Below are positions 1-6,243 of a DNA stretch of 16,684 bases, piece by piece. The stretch spans positions 1-16,684 of the forward strand of contig NZ_CALHIK010000018.1 in NCBI RefSeq assembly GCF_938030785.1, written 5' to 3'. The position numbers were made by a program, and so were the translations under genes. The notes beneath the pieces were generated by a model, which was not told the origin of the DNA, made no database searches, and saw only the letters and a program-made list of their open reading frames with translations. Origin of the DNA: an uncultured Campylobacter sp. GTDB lineage: Bacteria > Campylobacterota > Campylobacteria > Campylobacterales > Campylobacteraceae. Numbering within the stretch: position 1 is the stretch's first letter; each line of letters opens with the position of its first letter.

Positions 1-389
1 CAGATAATCCATCACTTCCGCCAGGGGGTTAAATTTGCAGGATAAAATTTTGCGCAGCTAGAGCCGAAAGTACCGAATTTCAACGCAAATTTTTTCGGCG
101 CGAGATAAAACAGACCTGCTCCGCGCCTTTGAAATTCTAAAAACCTTTCAAAGCGGCTGCGAATATTTATTGCATTAAAATTTATCCTGCTACCTTCTAA
201 TCGCTGTTTCGCGCCGTATATCTCGCGCCAAGAATGAAATTTTGCAGCTAGAGCTTTATAAAATTTAAAATTTCTCTGTGCAGATCGCACGAGCAAAAAA
301 GACGCTAAAATCGCGCCTACGTGCCGCAGACGAACCACGTAAATTTTAAAAATTTTCAAATTTAGGCGCGGATTTTTCAACGCTCCGCC
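1..389. other. Left-edge region with no convincing gene
   Basis: I see no supportable gene here. The one long open frame (leftward, 12-380) would need a TTG start, has no clear ribosome binding site, and encodes a composition rich in Arg, Phe, Lys and Asn with no recognisable motif, as expected from chance reading of AAATTT-rich DNA. Just downstream of the lipoprotein stop there is an imperfect inverted repeat (365-372 with 384-389, with a 2-base bulge). Leftward of it the RNA would read T-rich but interrupted sequence, so it is at most a weak terminator candidate for the moaA-queE-queD-lipoprotein operon. Confidence 0.5.
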
Positions 390-611
390 TTATTCTGTCA
401 CCGGAAGCGGCGGCATATCGGCATTTATATCGACTTTGGGCTCGCTAGGCGCGATAGGCACGTCCTTCGGCACCTCGCTATCTACCGGCGGCTTTTGCAA
501 GGTGTCCTTTTTCTCGTCGTCGCAGCCGCCCAAAGCAAGCGCGCAGACAAAGATCGCGCACGCGGCAAAAACGCGCACAAACCCCGCGCCAAATTTAAAT
601 AAATTTCTCAT
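390..611 (-). CDS. Small predicted lipoprotein (73 aa)
   Basis: Short exported lipoprotein of unknown function. The N-terminus has basic residues, a hydrophobic stretch (about residues 11-28) and a lipobox LGGC ending at Cys30, the predicted lipidation site. The mature part is only 44 residues, acidic and proline-rich (repeated PP, VP and EP), and probably disordered. The residue after the lipidated Cys is Asp (DD at 31-32), which in E. coli favours inner-membrane retention; whether that rule holds in Campylobacter is unknown. I chose the ATG at 611 because AAAGGA lies about 6 bases upstream and the ATG overlaps the queD stop (TGATG). An upstream in-frame start at 680 would destroy the signal peptide. 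It is the last gene of the moaA-queE-queD operon and is probably translationally coupled. No homologous family is recognised. Confidence 0.75.
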   Translation of the reverse strand: MRNLFKFGAGFVRVFAACAIFVCALALGGCDDEKKDTLQKPPVDSEVPKDVPIAPSEPKVDINADMPPLPVTE

Positions 612-1192
612 CAGCAGTCCTTTGGGTAGATGATTTTTTCGCCGCGCAGAAGCTTTTGCCAAAGCTCCGGCTGCCTCCATTCCTCGCGCACGGCGGGCGA
701 GAATTCTATCTCATCCAGCGCGATCTCGCCCATCTGCGCGTTGTAGGCGTCCTCGCGGAAGCACTGCGCGTAGCCGGTGGCCGTTTCATGCACGATGACG
801 CTGTGAAGCTTTACTTCGCGCTCGCCATTTTGCATCTGAGTCAGGCTCAAAAGTCGGTCTACAAGGACGAAAAAAATTCTACAAAACTGCTCTGCGCTCG
901 GATTTAGCGGTATCTGTACCCAGCGCGCGCTGTGTTTTTTAATATCCGCGATATAGCTCGCATCATCGCGCGCGTAGATCGTCGTGGCGTGGTCGAAACT
1001 ATCGATAAGCTCGCGGATACCGAGCTTCATGTAGCCGAAGTCATAAACCATACCCGCTTCATCTAAAAAATTTGAGCTAAGCAAAATTTCGCATCTATAG
1101 GAGTGGCCGTGGATGCTCGTGCGGCACCGCTTCGAGCCGCACAGGCGCACTATGTGAGCGTTTTCGAATTCGTATAATTTCCTGATTATCAT
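611..1192 (-). CDS. queD: 6-carboxy-5,6,7,8-tetrahydropterin synthase QueD
   Basis: QueD turns 7,8-dihydroneopterin triphosphate into 6-carboxytetrahydropterin, the substrate of QueE, in cytosolic synthesis of preQ0/queuosine. The 193-aa product has the expected zinc ligands: His13 (ENAH) and His28/His30 (HGHSY). Asp67-His68 (DSFDHAT) and Glu136 (VHETAT) match the family's catalytic positions. The probable catalytic Cys is Cys23, giving Cys-x4-His-Gly-His, one residue longer than the Cys-x3-HGH I know from E. coli QueD. At about 190 aa it is also longer than the 120-aa E. coli enzyme, with extra C-terminal sequence after residue 145. The ATG at 1192 overlaps the queE stop (ATGA) and has AAGGA about 6 bases upstream; an earlier in-frame start at 1213 lies within queE and is less likely. 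It sits between queE and the lipoprotein gene. Confidence 0.92.
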   Translation of the reverse strand: MIIRKLYEFENAHIVRLCGSKRCRTSIHGHSYRCEILLSSNFLDEAGMVYDFGYMKLGIRELIDSFDHATTIYARDDASYIADIKKHSARWVQIPLNPSAEQFCRIFFVLVDRLLSLTQMQNGEREVKLHSVIVHETATGYAQCFREDAYNAQMGEIALDEIEFSPAVREEWRQPELWQKLLRGEKIIYPKDC

Positions 1193-2157
1193 ACCCCGTC
1201 CTTCTCGCCCCAAATTCTAATATGCAGGCGATCGGAGTAATTATAGCCGTTTTTTAGGCAAAAATCCACGCAAAATTGCGCGCCGCTTTCCAGCTCGCGA
1301 CGATCCGCGCCGCGCGGCATACAATAAACTTCGCTCTCGCACGCCGCTAAAATTTCGCCGATCTCGGGCTGCGCGTCAAACTCGGGCGAGACGACGAACT
1401 TATAAAAACTATCTTTTGCGTTTTGTTTTAAGCTTCGTAGCGCGGCGAAGTTTAACCTGCGTTCGCGCGGCTCGGCGGAGTTTGAAAGCTTAGGCGAGAC
1501 CGCAAAGACGCAGCTTTTGTAGGCGAGAAATTTTTCAAAATCCACGAAAATCGTGCCATTGGTTTCGAAGTGCACTTCGTATCCGCGCGCGAGCAGCTCG
1601 CAGACGAACTCGTAAAATAGCGCCTCTTTATGGTGCAGTAGCGGCTCGCCGCCTGTAATAACGACGATCGGCTTTTGGTAAAGCTTAGCGCTCTGCGGCG
1701 AGACGGAGCTATGCAGATTTAAATTTGAGGAAATTTGCGCCGCGAAATTTAAAGAATTTTCGCTCGTTAAATTTAAAGATTTTTCTGCGCTACCGTTTTG
1801 GCGGGGAAGTCTTTGCGCGGCGGCGAAATTTAAGGTATCGCTTTTAGAAAAAGGTTCGGTGGCGCCGCAAAAACCTAATGCAGAGCAAGCAGGTAGGGAA
1901 CAGGACGAAGCGAATAAATTTGGAATTTTATTCAAAAGCTGGGCTAAATTTAAAATTTCTTCGTGCTCGAAGTGATTTGTAAATACCGCGCGGATCGTAT
2001 CGCAGCCGCGTAGCGTCTCGCCCGTTTTTGGCGAAATGCGCTCGCCGCCGAAGCCCTCGCAGCGCAGATTGCAGCCCGCAAAGCGAAAGAAAAACGCGAG
2101 CCTGCCCGCATACTTGCCCTCGCCCTGGATACTTAAAAAGCTCTCTACGAGCCTCAT
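1189..2157 (-). CDS. queE: 7-carboxy-7-deazaguanine synthase QueE (radical SAM) with large insertion
   Basis: QueE rearranges 6-carboxytetrahydropterin to 7-carboxy-7-deazaguanine with S-adenosylmethionine and a [4Fe-4S] cluster. The start (VESFLSIQGEGKYAGR), the GCN cluster motif with CDT, the GGEP motif (169-172), ETNG (198-201) and VSPK (220-223) support the call. The three cluster cysteines appear to be Cys29, Cys33 and Cys52, so the spacing is C-x3-C-x18-C, not the classical C-x3-C-x2-C. The protein has 322 residues. Close relatives are, from memory, near 250; the excess is a low-complexity stretch at about residues 81-160, placed before the conserved KPIVVITGGEP strand and described separately. 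The ATG at 2157 overlaps the moaA stop (ATGA); the ribosome binding site is weak, consistent with coupling. Adjacent queD supplies its substrate. Confidence 0.9.
   Translation of the reverse strand: MRLVESFLSIQGEGKYAGRLAFFFRFAGCNLRCEGFGGERISPKTGETLRGCDTIRAVFTNHFEHEEILNLAQLLNKIPNLFASSCSLPACSALGFCGATEPFSKSDTLNFAAAQRLPRQNGSAEKSLNLTSENSLNFAAQISSNLNLHSSVSPQSAKLYQKPIVVITGGEPLLHHKEALFYEFVCELLARGYEVHFETNGTIFVDFEKFLAYKSCVFAVSPKLSNSAEPRERRLNFAALRSLKQNAKDSFYKFVVSPEFDAQPEIGEILAACESEVYCMPRGADRRELESGAQFCVDFCLKNGYNYSDRLHIRIWGEKDGV
1678..1917 (-). repeat. Low-complexity in-frame insertion in queE (LNL/LNF words)
   Basis: About 80 codons (QueE residues 81-160) between the N-terminal cluster region and the strand leading into GGEP. 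The protein is rich in Ser, Asn, Leu and Ala, with recurring words: LNFAA (109-113 and 136-140) and LNL (128-130 and 146-148). The DNA shows near-repeats of gcgaaatttaaag: one around 1741, a variant around 1823, and an exact TTAAATTTAA palindrome at 1767-1776. No stop or frameshift interrupts it. The boundaries are approximate because they rest on remembered family alignments. Confidence 0.65.
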
Positions 2158-3119
2158 CCGCCCGTCTCGTAAAAAGCGCGGCTTGAAATTTCATTCGAAG
2201 CGTCCGTTTGCCAGCGATTTTTCTCGGGCTTATTCGCTAAAATTTTAGCCAAAATTTCGGCGGCTGCGGCGATGTCGCCCTCTTTGACCGCCTTTTTGAT
2301 ACTTAGTGCGTCCTCGAAGTAAAGACAAGGGATCAAAAGCCCCTCGGCACTTAGTCTGATACGGTTGCAGCTCTCGCAAAAATCGTGTTTGTGCGGATCG
2401 ATGATACCGAAGGTGTAGCCGTCCCCAAGCGCGTAAAGCGACGCGGGCGAGCTCTGCAATTTCGGCAGAGCGGTAAAGATAAATTTACGCCTTAAAATAT
2501 CTAAAATTTCATTTGATTTTAATCCCGTAAGATCGCCGGCATGGGTGTTTTCCATAAATTCTATGAAACGGATCTGACAATCCTTTTCGCGGGCAAATTC
2601 CAGCAAATAAATAAGCTCGTCGTCGTTGATCCCTTTTAGCGCGACAGTGTTTAGCTTAACCTTTAACCCCACTTCAAGAGCGGCATCAAGACCCTCTAGG
2701 ACGTTATAAAGCACGCCGCGCTGAGCTATAAATTTAGCCCGCTCTGGTCGTAGCGAGTCAAGTGACATATTGATGCGCTTTAGCCCGGCGTCTTTAAGGG
2801 CGCGCGCGTAGTTTTTGAGATAATATCCGTTGGTAGTAAGCGCAAGATCAATACCCGGAGCGTAATCCGCGATCATCTTTATAAAATCCTCGATCCCCTT
2901 TCGCACCAAAGGTTCGCCGCCCGTGATACGGATCTTCTTCACGCCGCCGTCGATCGCAACTTTGACGAATAAAAACATCTCCTCAAAGCTTAAAATATTC
3001 TCTCGCGGCACCCAATTAAACGGCGTGCTCGGCATGCAATATCTGCATCTGAAATTACACCGCTGCGTGACCGAAATGCGCAAATAATCGATCGTTCGTC
3101 CAAATTTATCAATTAGCAT
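2154..3119 (-). CDS. moaA: GTP 3',8-cyclase MoaA (molybdenum cofactor synthesis)
   Basis: MoaA is a radical SAM enzyme that converts GTP to 3',8-cyclo-7,8-dihydro-GTP, the first step of molybdopterin synthesis in the cytosol. The 321-aa protein has the N-terminal cluster motif C21-x3-C25-x2-C28 (TQRCNFRCRYCMP), GGEP (67-70), and a C-terminal second cluster motif C248-x2-C251-x13-C265. It ends in the double glycine (320-321) that MoaA needs for activity. I place the start at the ATG at 3119: AAGG lies 8 bases upstream, and the predicted promoter would begin the RNA near 3140, leaving almost no leader for the alternative TTG at 3137. It is the first gene of an overlapping operon with queE, queD and a lipoprotein. 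Campylobacter has several molybdo- or tungsto-enzymes that would need this cofactor, but none lies in this window. Confidence 0.95.
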   Translation of the reverse strand: MLIDKFGRTIDYLRISVTQRCNFRCRYCMPSTPFNWVPRENILSFEEMFLFVKVAIDGGVKKIRITGGEPLVRKGIEDFIKMIADYAPGIDLALTTNGYYLKNYARALKDAGLKRINMSLDSLRPERAKFIAQRGVLYNVLEGLDAALEVGLKVKLNTVALKGINDDELIYLLEFAREKDCQIRFIEFMENTHAGDLTGLKSNEILDILRRKFIFTALPKLQSSPASLYALGDGYTFGIIDPHKHDFCESCNRIRLSAEGLLIPCLYFEDALSIKKAVKEGDIAAAAEILAKILANKPEKNRWQTDASNEISSRAFYETGG

Positions 3120-3146
3120 ATTTTGCCTTAATATCAATTTGCGGCG

Positions 3147-3152
3147 ATTATA
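3147..3152 (-). promoter_or_regulatory. Promoter (-10) of the moaA-queE-queD-lipoprotein operon
   Basis: Read leftward, a perfect TATAAT lies directly after a T-rich stretch (TTTGTTTTTTATATAAT), the usual Campylobacter sigma-70 form with no clear -35. The start point would be near 3140, giving a leader of about 20 bases to the moaA ATG at 3119. It lies in the 80-base gap between moaA and the upstream 119-aa gene, so moaA can be transcribed independently of mqnP. Confidence 0.65.
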
Positions 3153-3199
3153 TAAAAAACAAAGCGATTTTGCAAAATTTTATTTTTATATTGCTCTCG

Positions 3200-3559
3200 T
3201 TATTTTCTTACCGAACCGATTAGCTCTTTAAGCTGATCTAGTAGCGGTCTGATCTGCTTTTCTACCCGCTCGTCGATCATTGTAGGCACTACATCTAGCC
3301 TCTGCTCTATCGTCTCGTCGATTACGTCGGCAATCGCGTTTATATCGATATTTGGAGCGACTTTACCGCCCGAATCGATCATCTCTTTTAGCTCCTCGAC
3401 CTTCTTTTTAAGCAGATAATTTTCCTGCATAGCGTCAGTCAGGACCTGATCGAAGCGTTCGAATTTTTTATCCGCTTGCTTATCTTTAAAATATATGACG
3501 AAAAACATCAAAAATATAACGACGCAGAGTCCTAAAATGATGATAGTGTTAAGATCCAT
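3200..3559 (-). CDS. Membrane-anchored coiled-coil protein, unknown function (119 aa)
   Basis: I do not recognise a named family. One N-terminal membrane helix (about residues 5-24) is followed by a basic/acidic segment and a long helical, heptad-like region (about 30-64, with KKKVEELKEMID). After a short GGK/P-containing break there is a second amphipathic region rich in Ile, Val, Glu and Arg (75-118). The positive residues after the helix suggest that the bulk is cytoplasmic. The start is well set: AAGGA lies 6 bases upstream of the ATG and overlaps the mqnP stop codon, so translation is probably coupled to mqnP. From memory, C. jejuni keeps small uncharacterised genes at the same place between moaA and the prenyltransferase, which suggests a conserved but undescribed role. 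A scaffold or envelope-organising protein is only a guess. Confidence 0.8.
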   Translation of the reverse strand: MDLNTIIILGLCVVIFLMFFVIYFKDKQADKKFERFDQVLTDAMQENYLLKKKVEELKEMIDSGGKVAPNIDINAIADVIDETIEQRLDVVPTMIDERVEKQIRPLLDQLKELIGSVRK

Positions 3560-3568
3560 AGGGGTTCC

Positions 3569-4438
3569 TTAAAATAAATTTACAAAAACAAAAGCAAAAA
3601 AGGCGATGCCCAAGTAGCCGTTGAGCGTGAAAAACGCGCGATCAATCTTGCTAAAATCTCTCTGCACGATCCTATGCTCGAAGTACAGGATCGCCGCGCA
3701 CGCAGCCACGCCCAGATAGGCAAAAAAGCCTAAATTTGCCGCTGCGCAAAACAGCAGCCAAAAAAGCACTGCTACGGCGTGAAAAATTTTGGAGATAAAC
3801 ATCGAAGCTTCCTTGCCGTAAAGCGCAGGGATGCTGTAAAGCCCTGCCGTGCGGTCAAATTCCATATCTTGAAGCGAATATAACACATCAAAGCCGCCTA
3901 CCCAAAATACTACTCCAAAGCATAGCAGCACCGACCATAGCGGAATTCCTCCGCTAACGGCGATCGCTCCGGCAATCGGCGCAAGTCCTAGGCAAAAGCC
4001 GAGCATTAAATGCGCGGTCTCGCTAAAGCGCTTAAAATATGAATACCCGCCCAGTGCCGCTAAAATCGGCACCGAAAGTTTAAGCGCCAAAGGATTTATA
4101 AGCGCCGAAACCGCTATGAAAACCACCGCGTTTGCGATGATGAAAAGCAGCAAATTGCCGCGTCCGATCCGTCCGTCCACGCTAGGACGTGAAGCACAGC
4201 GCGGATTGGTGCGGTCAATGTCCTCATCCAAGTAACGATTTAGCGCCATTGCGAAGCTTCTCGCGCTTACCGCACATAAAATCCCCAGAAAAAGCAGCTT
4301 CCAGCCGAACCATACCGAGCCGCTTTGTAACTTGCTCGCAGTGATCATCGCCGTAAAGATAAACGGCAGCGCGAAAACCGAATGTTTAAAAACTATTAAT
4401 TCGTTGATATCGGATAAAATTTCTTTAAATTTAGCCAT
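3569..4438 (-). CDS. mqnP: MqnP, UbiA-family prenyltransferase of menaquinone synthesis
   Basis: Integral membrane prenyltransferase of the UbiA superfamily. In Campylobacter, which uses the futalosine pathway, it probably attaches the isoprenoid tail to the naphthoate ring of menaquinone, the quinone reduced by Complex I. The 289-aa product has about eight to nine hydrophobic segments and both Asp-rich motifs: N67RYLDEDID75 (N-x3-D-x3-D) and D191MEFD195. These bind Mg2+-diphosphate. The frame is open back to 4558, but I chose the ATG at 4438 because AAGGGG lies just upstream, the family N-terminus fits, and a TACAAT promoter at 4461-4466 would start RNA near 4454. A 4-hydroxybenzoate polyprenyltransferase (UbiA) label is the older name for the same type of gene. 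It forms an operon with the downstream 119-aa gene (9-base gap). Confidence 0.85.
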   Translation of the reverse strand: MAKFKEILSDINELIVFKHSVFALPFIFTAMITASKLQSGSVWFGWKLLFLGILCAVSARSFAMALNRYLDEDIDRTNPRCASRPSVDGRIGRGNLLLFIIANAVVFIAVSALINPLALKLSVPILAALGGYSYFKRFSETAHLMLGFCLGLAPIAGAIAVSGGIPLWSVLLCFGVVFWVGGFDVLYSLQDMEFDRTAGLYSIPALYGKEASMFISKIFHAVAVLFWLLFCAAANLGFFAYLGVAACAAILYFEHRIVQRDFSKIDRAFFTLNGYLGIAFFAFVFVNLF

Positions 4439-4460
4439 TTCGCCCCTTATTTTGGGCACC

Positions 4461-4466
4461 ATTGTA
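4461..4466 (-). promoter_or_regulatory. Promoter (-10) of mqnP
   Basis: Read leftward, TACAAT follows eight consecutive T residues and GA (TTTTTTTTGATACAAT), the Campylobacter-type arrangement. RNA would start near 4454, about 16 bases before the mqnP ATG. The T8 tract is the longest homopolymer I noticed near a promoter here. Confidence 0.6.
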
Positions 4467-4498
4467 TCAAAAAAAAGTAAGAATAGCTCTAAATTTGA

Positions 4499-4504
4499 TA
4501 TAAT
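4499..4504 (+). promoter_or_regulatory. Promoter (-10) of miaA
   Basis: A perfect TATAAT preceded by TTTGA. RNA would start near 4511, about 24 bases before the TTG start at 4535. It is back to back with the mqnP -10 (32 bases between the two hexamers), so the two core promoters occupy the same DNA and RNA polymerase probably cannot bind both at once. Confidence 0.65.
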
Positions 4505-4534
4505 TTGAACGAAAAATTTACGAAAGGAAACGCC

Positions 4535-5440
4535 TTGAGCCAAGATCAAAACCCGCACGCAAGCCCGCAGATCGCGATCATCGGCACCACCGCAAGCGGT
4601 AAAAGCGATCTTGCGCTAAGTATCGCGCGCGAAATCGGCGCCGTGATTTTGAGCCTCGATTCGCTCTGCATTTACCGACAAATCGACATCGCAAGCGCCA
4701 AGCCAAGCGAGGAGCAGCTGCGCGAGATCAGGCACTTCGGCGTAAATTTAATCTATCCAAACGAATACTTCAGCGTCGGCGAGTTTATCAAAGAATACGC
4801 CGCCGCGCGGGCTTTCGCGGAGCGTAGCGGCGCGCCTTTGATAATCACTGGGGGCAGCGGATTTTATCTAAAGGCGATGCTAAGCGGGCTGGCGCCGAAG
4901 GTTCCCGATTTTAAAAGCGAAATTTCAAACGATGAAATTTACGCTCTAGCGCAGCAGATCGATCCGGAATTTGCCGCAAAGCTTAGCGCGTCTGACAGTT
5001 TTCGGTTAAAAAAATGGCTAAGCATCTATAAATTTTGCGGCGAGGCGCCGAGTAAATTTTTGCGCGAAAACACCGCCCCGCCCGTCATTTCGGATATTAA
5101 AATTTTTGAGATCGATGCGCCTAAGCAGTGGCTTACGCAGCGCATCGAGGCGCGCACGAAAGCGATGTTTGAGCGCGGGCTTTTAGAAGAGGCGGAGTTT
5201 TTATTTGCTCGCTACGGTGCGGAGTGCAGGGCGCTAGGCTGCATCGGGCTAAAGGAATGTGGGCAGCTTTTGCGCGGACAGATCTCGCGGGCGCAGTGCG
5301 AGCAGCTCGTAAGCCTGCACACGGTACAGCTCGCAAAGCGCCAACGCACCTTCAACCGCTCGCAGTTCGCGGATAAAATTTCAGCGCCGCCGCAAGAGCT
5401 GGAGCGTGAAATTTTAAAGCTCCTTCGCCGCGAGATTTAA
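4535..5440 (+). CDS. miaA: tRNA dimethylallyltransferase MiaA (TTG start)
   Basis: MiaA transfers a dimethylallyl group to N6 of A37 in tRNAs reading UNN codons, the first step to ms2i6A. The 301-aa protein has the P-loop GTTASGKS (17-24), the D42S-x3-YR motif with AKP (55-57), GGSGFYL (106-112), R203IEAR-x3-MFERGLLEE (203-219) and the C-terminal AKRQRTFNR (267-275). All fit the family. The start is a TTG at 4535: AAAGGA lies 6 bases before it, and the predicted RNA start (~4511) rules out the earlier in-frame TTG at 4505. A TTG start may keep expression low. It is the only rightward gene in the window, divergent from mqnP and convergent with the 171-aa gene. Confidence 0.94.
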   Translation: MSQDQNPHASPQIAIIGTTASGKSDLALSIAREIGAVILSLDSLCIYRQIDIASAKPSEEQLREIRHFGVNLIYPNEYFSVGEFIKEYAAARAFAERSGAPLIITGGSGFYLKAMLSGLAPKVPDFKSEISNDEIYALAQQIDPEFAAKLSASDSFRLKKWLSIYKFCGEAPSKFLRENTAPPVISDIKIFEIDAPKQWLTQRIEARTKAMFERGLLEEAEFLFARYGAECRALGCIGLKECGQLLRGQISRAQCEQLVSLHTVQLAKRQRTFNRSQFADKISAPPQELEREILKLLRREI

Positions 5441-5547
5441 AATCGAAATTTATCAAAATTTGCGCATTTGCTAAAAAACAACGGAGCAAGGGAGTAAAAT
5501 TTAGATTTAATTTACCGCGCTGAATCGCGTCTTTAAAATTTTGCGGG

Positions 5548-5573
5548 TCGCGCCAAGGTCTCGTGCGGCGCGA
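5548..5573. other. Inverted repeat in the convergent miaA gap
   Basis: The 147-base gap between the convergent miaA and 171-aa genes contains a perfect 7-base inverted repeat (TCGCGCC at 5548-5554, GGCGCGA at 5567-5573, 12-base loop). No run of T follows in either direction, so it is only a weak terminator candidate. The rest of the gap is AAATTT-rich and shows no gene. It includes one exact TTAAATTTAA (5582-5591) at the end of the 171-aa gene. Confidence 0.35.
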
Positions 5574-5587
5574 AGCTCAGGTTAAAT

Positions 5588-6103
5588 TTAATCACCTTCG
5601 CAAATATCAAAGCTAAATTTATCGTTATCAAGCCTATCGAAATTTTGATTTTCCGCGCTTGCGTTGCGCTTGAAAATAAAGGCGTAGCCGTATTTCTCGA
5701 AGTGCTGCGAGCTGTTTTTTAGCCCCAGGGCGCAAAGCTCGTAAGTGCCGCTTTGCAAGCCGAGCTTGAGCATGGAATTAAATTTTCGCATCTTGCCCGC
5801 AGCGCCGCTTTGGCACTCATAGCCTAGCTCGAGTTCGTCGCTTTTTAGCTCATCGAAACGATACTGCAAAGCATCGAAGCTCGCTAGGATCGCGGAGTCG
5901 CTTTGCGGGGCGAAATACAGCCTATCGCGCTTGAAAGCCACTTCGTAGCCCGCAGACGGCGCAAACTCCTCGTCAATGCAAACGAAGATCTCATAGCTGC
6001 GCACCGTAAGCGGGTAGAAAGGTAAAGCTTTAGCGCCCTTTACGGCGTCATAAAACAGCTGCTTGTGCGCGTTCCAGTAGCTTAGAAGCTTTTTGCTCTG
6101 CAT
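5588..6103 (-). CDS. Unrecognised 171-aa cytosolic protein downstream of nuoN
   Basis: I do not recognise this family. The 171-aa product has no signal peptide or membrane helix and a mixed alpha/beta composition rich in aromatic residues (many Phe and Tyr). Alternating stretches such as YEIFVCIDEEF and YEVAFKRDRLYF suggest beta strands. Three cysteines (42, 96, 123) precede a fourth near the end (168), with no metal-binding spacing. The start is well supported: AAAGGAG lies 6 bases before the ATG at 6103. It follows nuoN and a 35-codon small ORF on the same strand, so it may be the last gene of the nuo transcript. From memory, C. jejuni has pflA after nuoN, not this gene, so the position looks lineage-specific. 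Function unknown. Confidence 0.75.
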   Translation of the reverse strand: MQSKKLLSYWNAHKQLFYDAVKGAKALPFYPLTVRSYEIFVCIDEEFAPSAGYEVAFKRDRLYFAPQSDSAILASFDALQYRFDELKSDELELGYECQSGAAGKMRKFNSMLKLGLQSGTYELCALGLKNSSQHFEKYGYAFIFKRNASAENQNFDRLDNDKFSFDICEGD

Positions 6104-6189
6104 TTTCGCTCCTTTAAAAACTCACTCAAATCGCGCGGCTCAAGCAGCGCAAAACCGTAGCCGTCAGCACTTAGCTCGCCCAAAAACAT
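6082..6189 (-). CDS. Small ORF, 35 aa, strong ribosome binding site
   Basis: A 35-codon frame (MFLGELSADGYGF...; ends KSF) with an AAGGAG sequence 5-6 bases before its ATG, as good as any site in the window. It overlaps the first 22 bases of the 171-aa gene in another frame, and the AAAGGAG site of that gene lies inside it. The peptide has acidic and hydrophobic parts and no membrane helix. It may be a real small protein, a leader ORF coupling translation to the 171-aa gene, or the remnant of an N-terminal domain separated by a frameshift. The good ribosome site in front of each ORF argues against a simple frameshift, but does not exclude it. Confidence 0.5.
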   Translation of the reverse strand: MFLGELSADGYGFALLEPRDLSEFLKERKCRAKSF

Positions 6190-6206
6190 ATCTCTCCTTG
6201 TTGGCA

Positions 6207-6232
6207 AAGCGCGATGGGTTCAATTCGCGCTT
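6207..6232. other. 8-bp stem-loop between nuoN and the small ORF
   Basis: AAGCGCGA (6207-6214) and TCGCGCTT (6225-6232) are perfect inverted repeats with a 10-base loop, 11 bases after the nuoN stop codon. Read leftward, only three T residues follow the stem, so it is not a convincing terminator. It could instead stabilise the 3' end of nuo mRNA or weaken read-through into the two genes below. Confidence 0.45.
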
Positions 6233-6243
6233 AAAATTTTAGC

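Noticed and set aside
12..380. Leftward 122-codon open frame at the left edge
   Set aside because: TTG start, no ribosome site, chance-like composition, no motif; read as non-coding.
3165..3180. Terminator after the 119-aa gene at the AT-rich palindrome ATTTTGCAAAAT
   Set aside because: No GC-rich stem or loop; the palindrome is of the common AAATTT type and does not resemble an intrinsic terminator.
6082..6189. Frameshifted N-terminus of the 171-aa gene
   Set aside because: Not fully excluded, but each ORF has its own strong ribosome site, and no slippery run lies at the junction.
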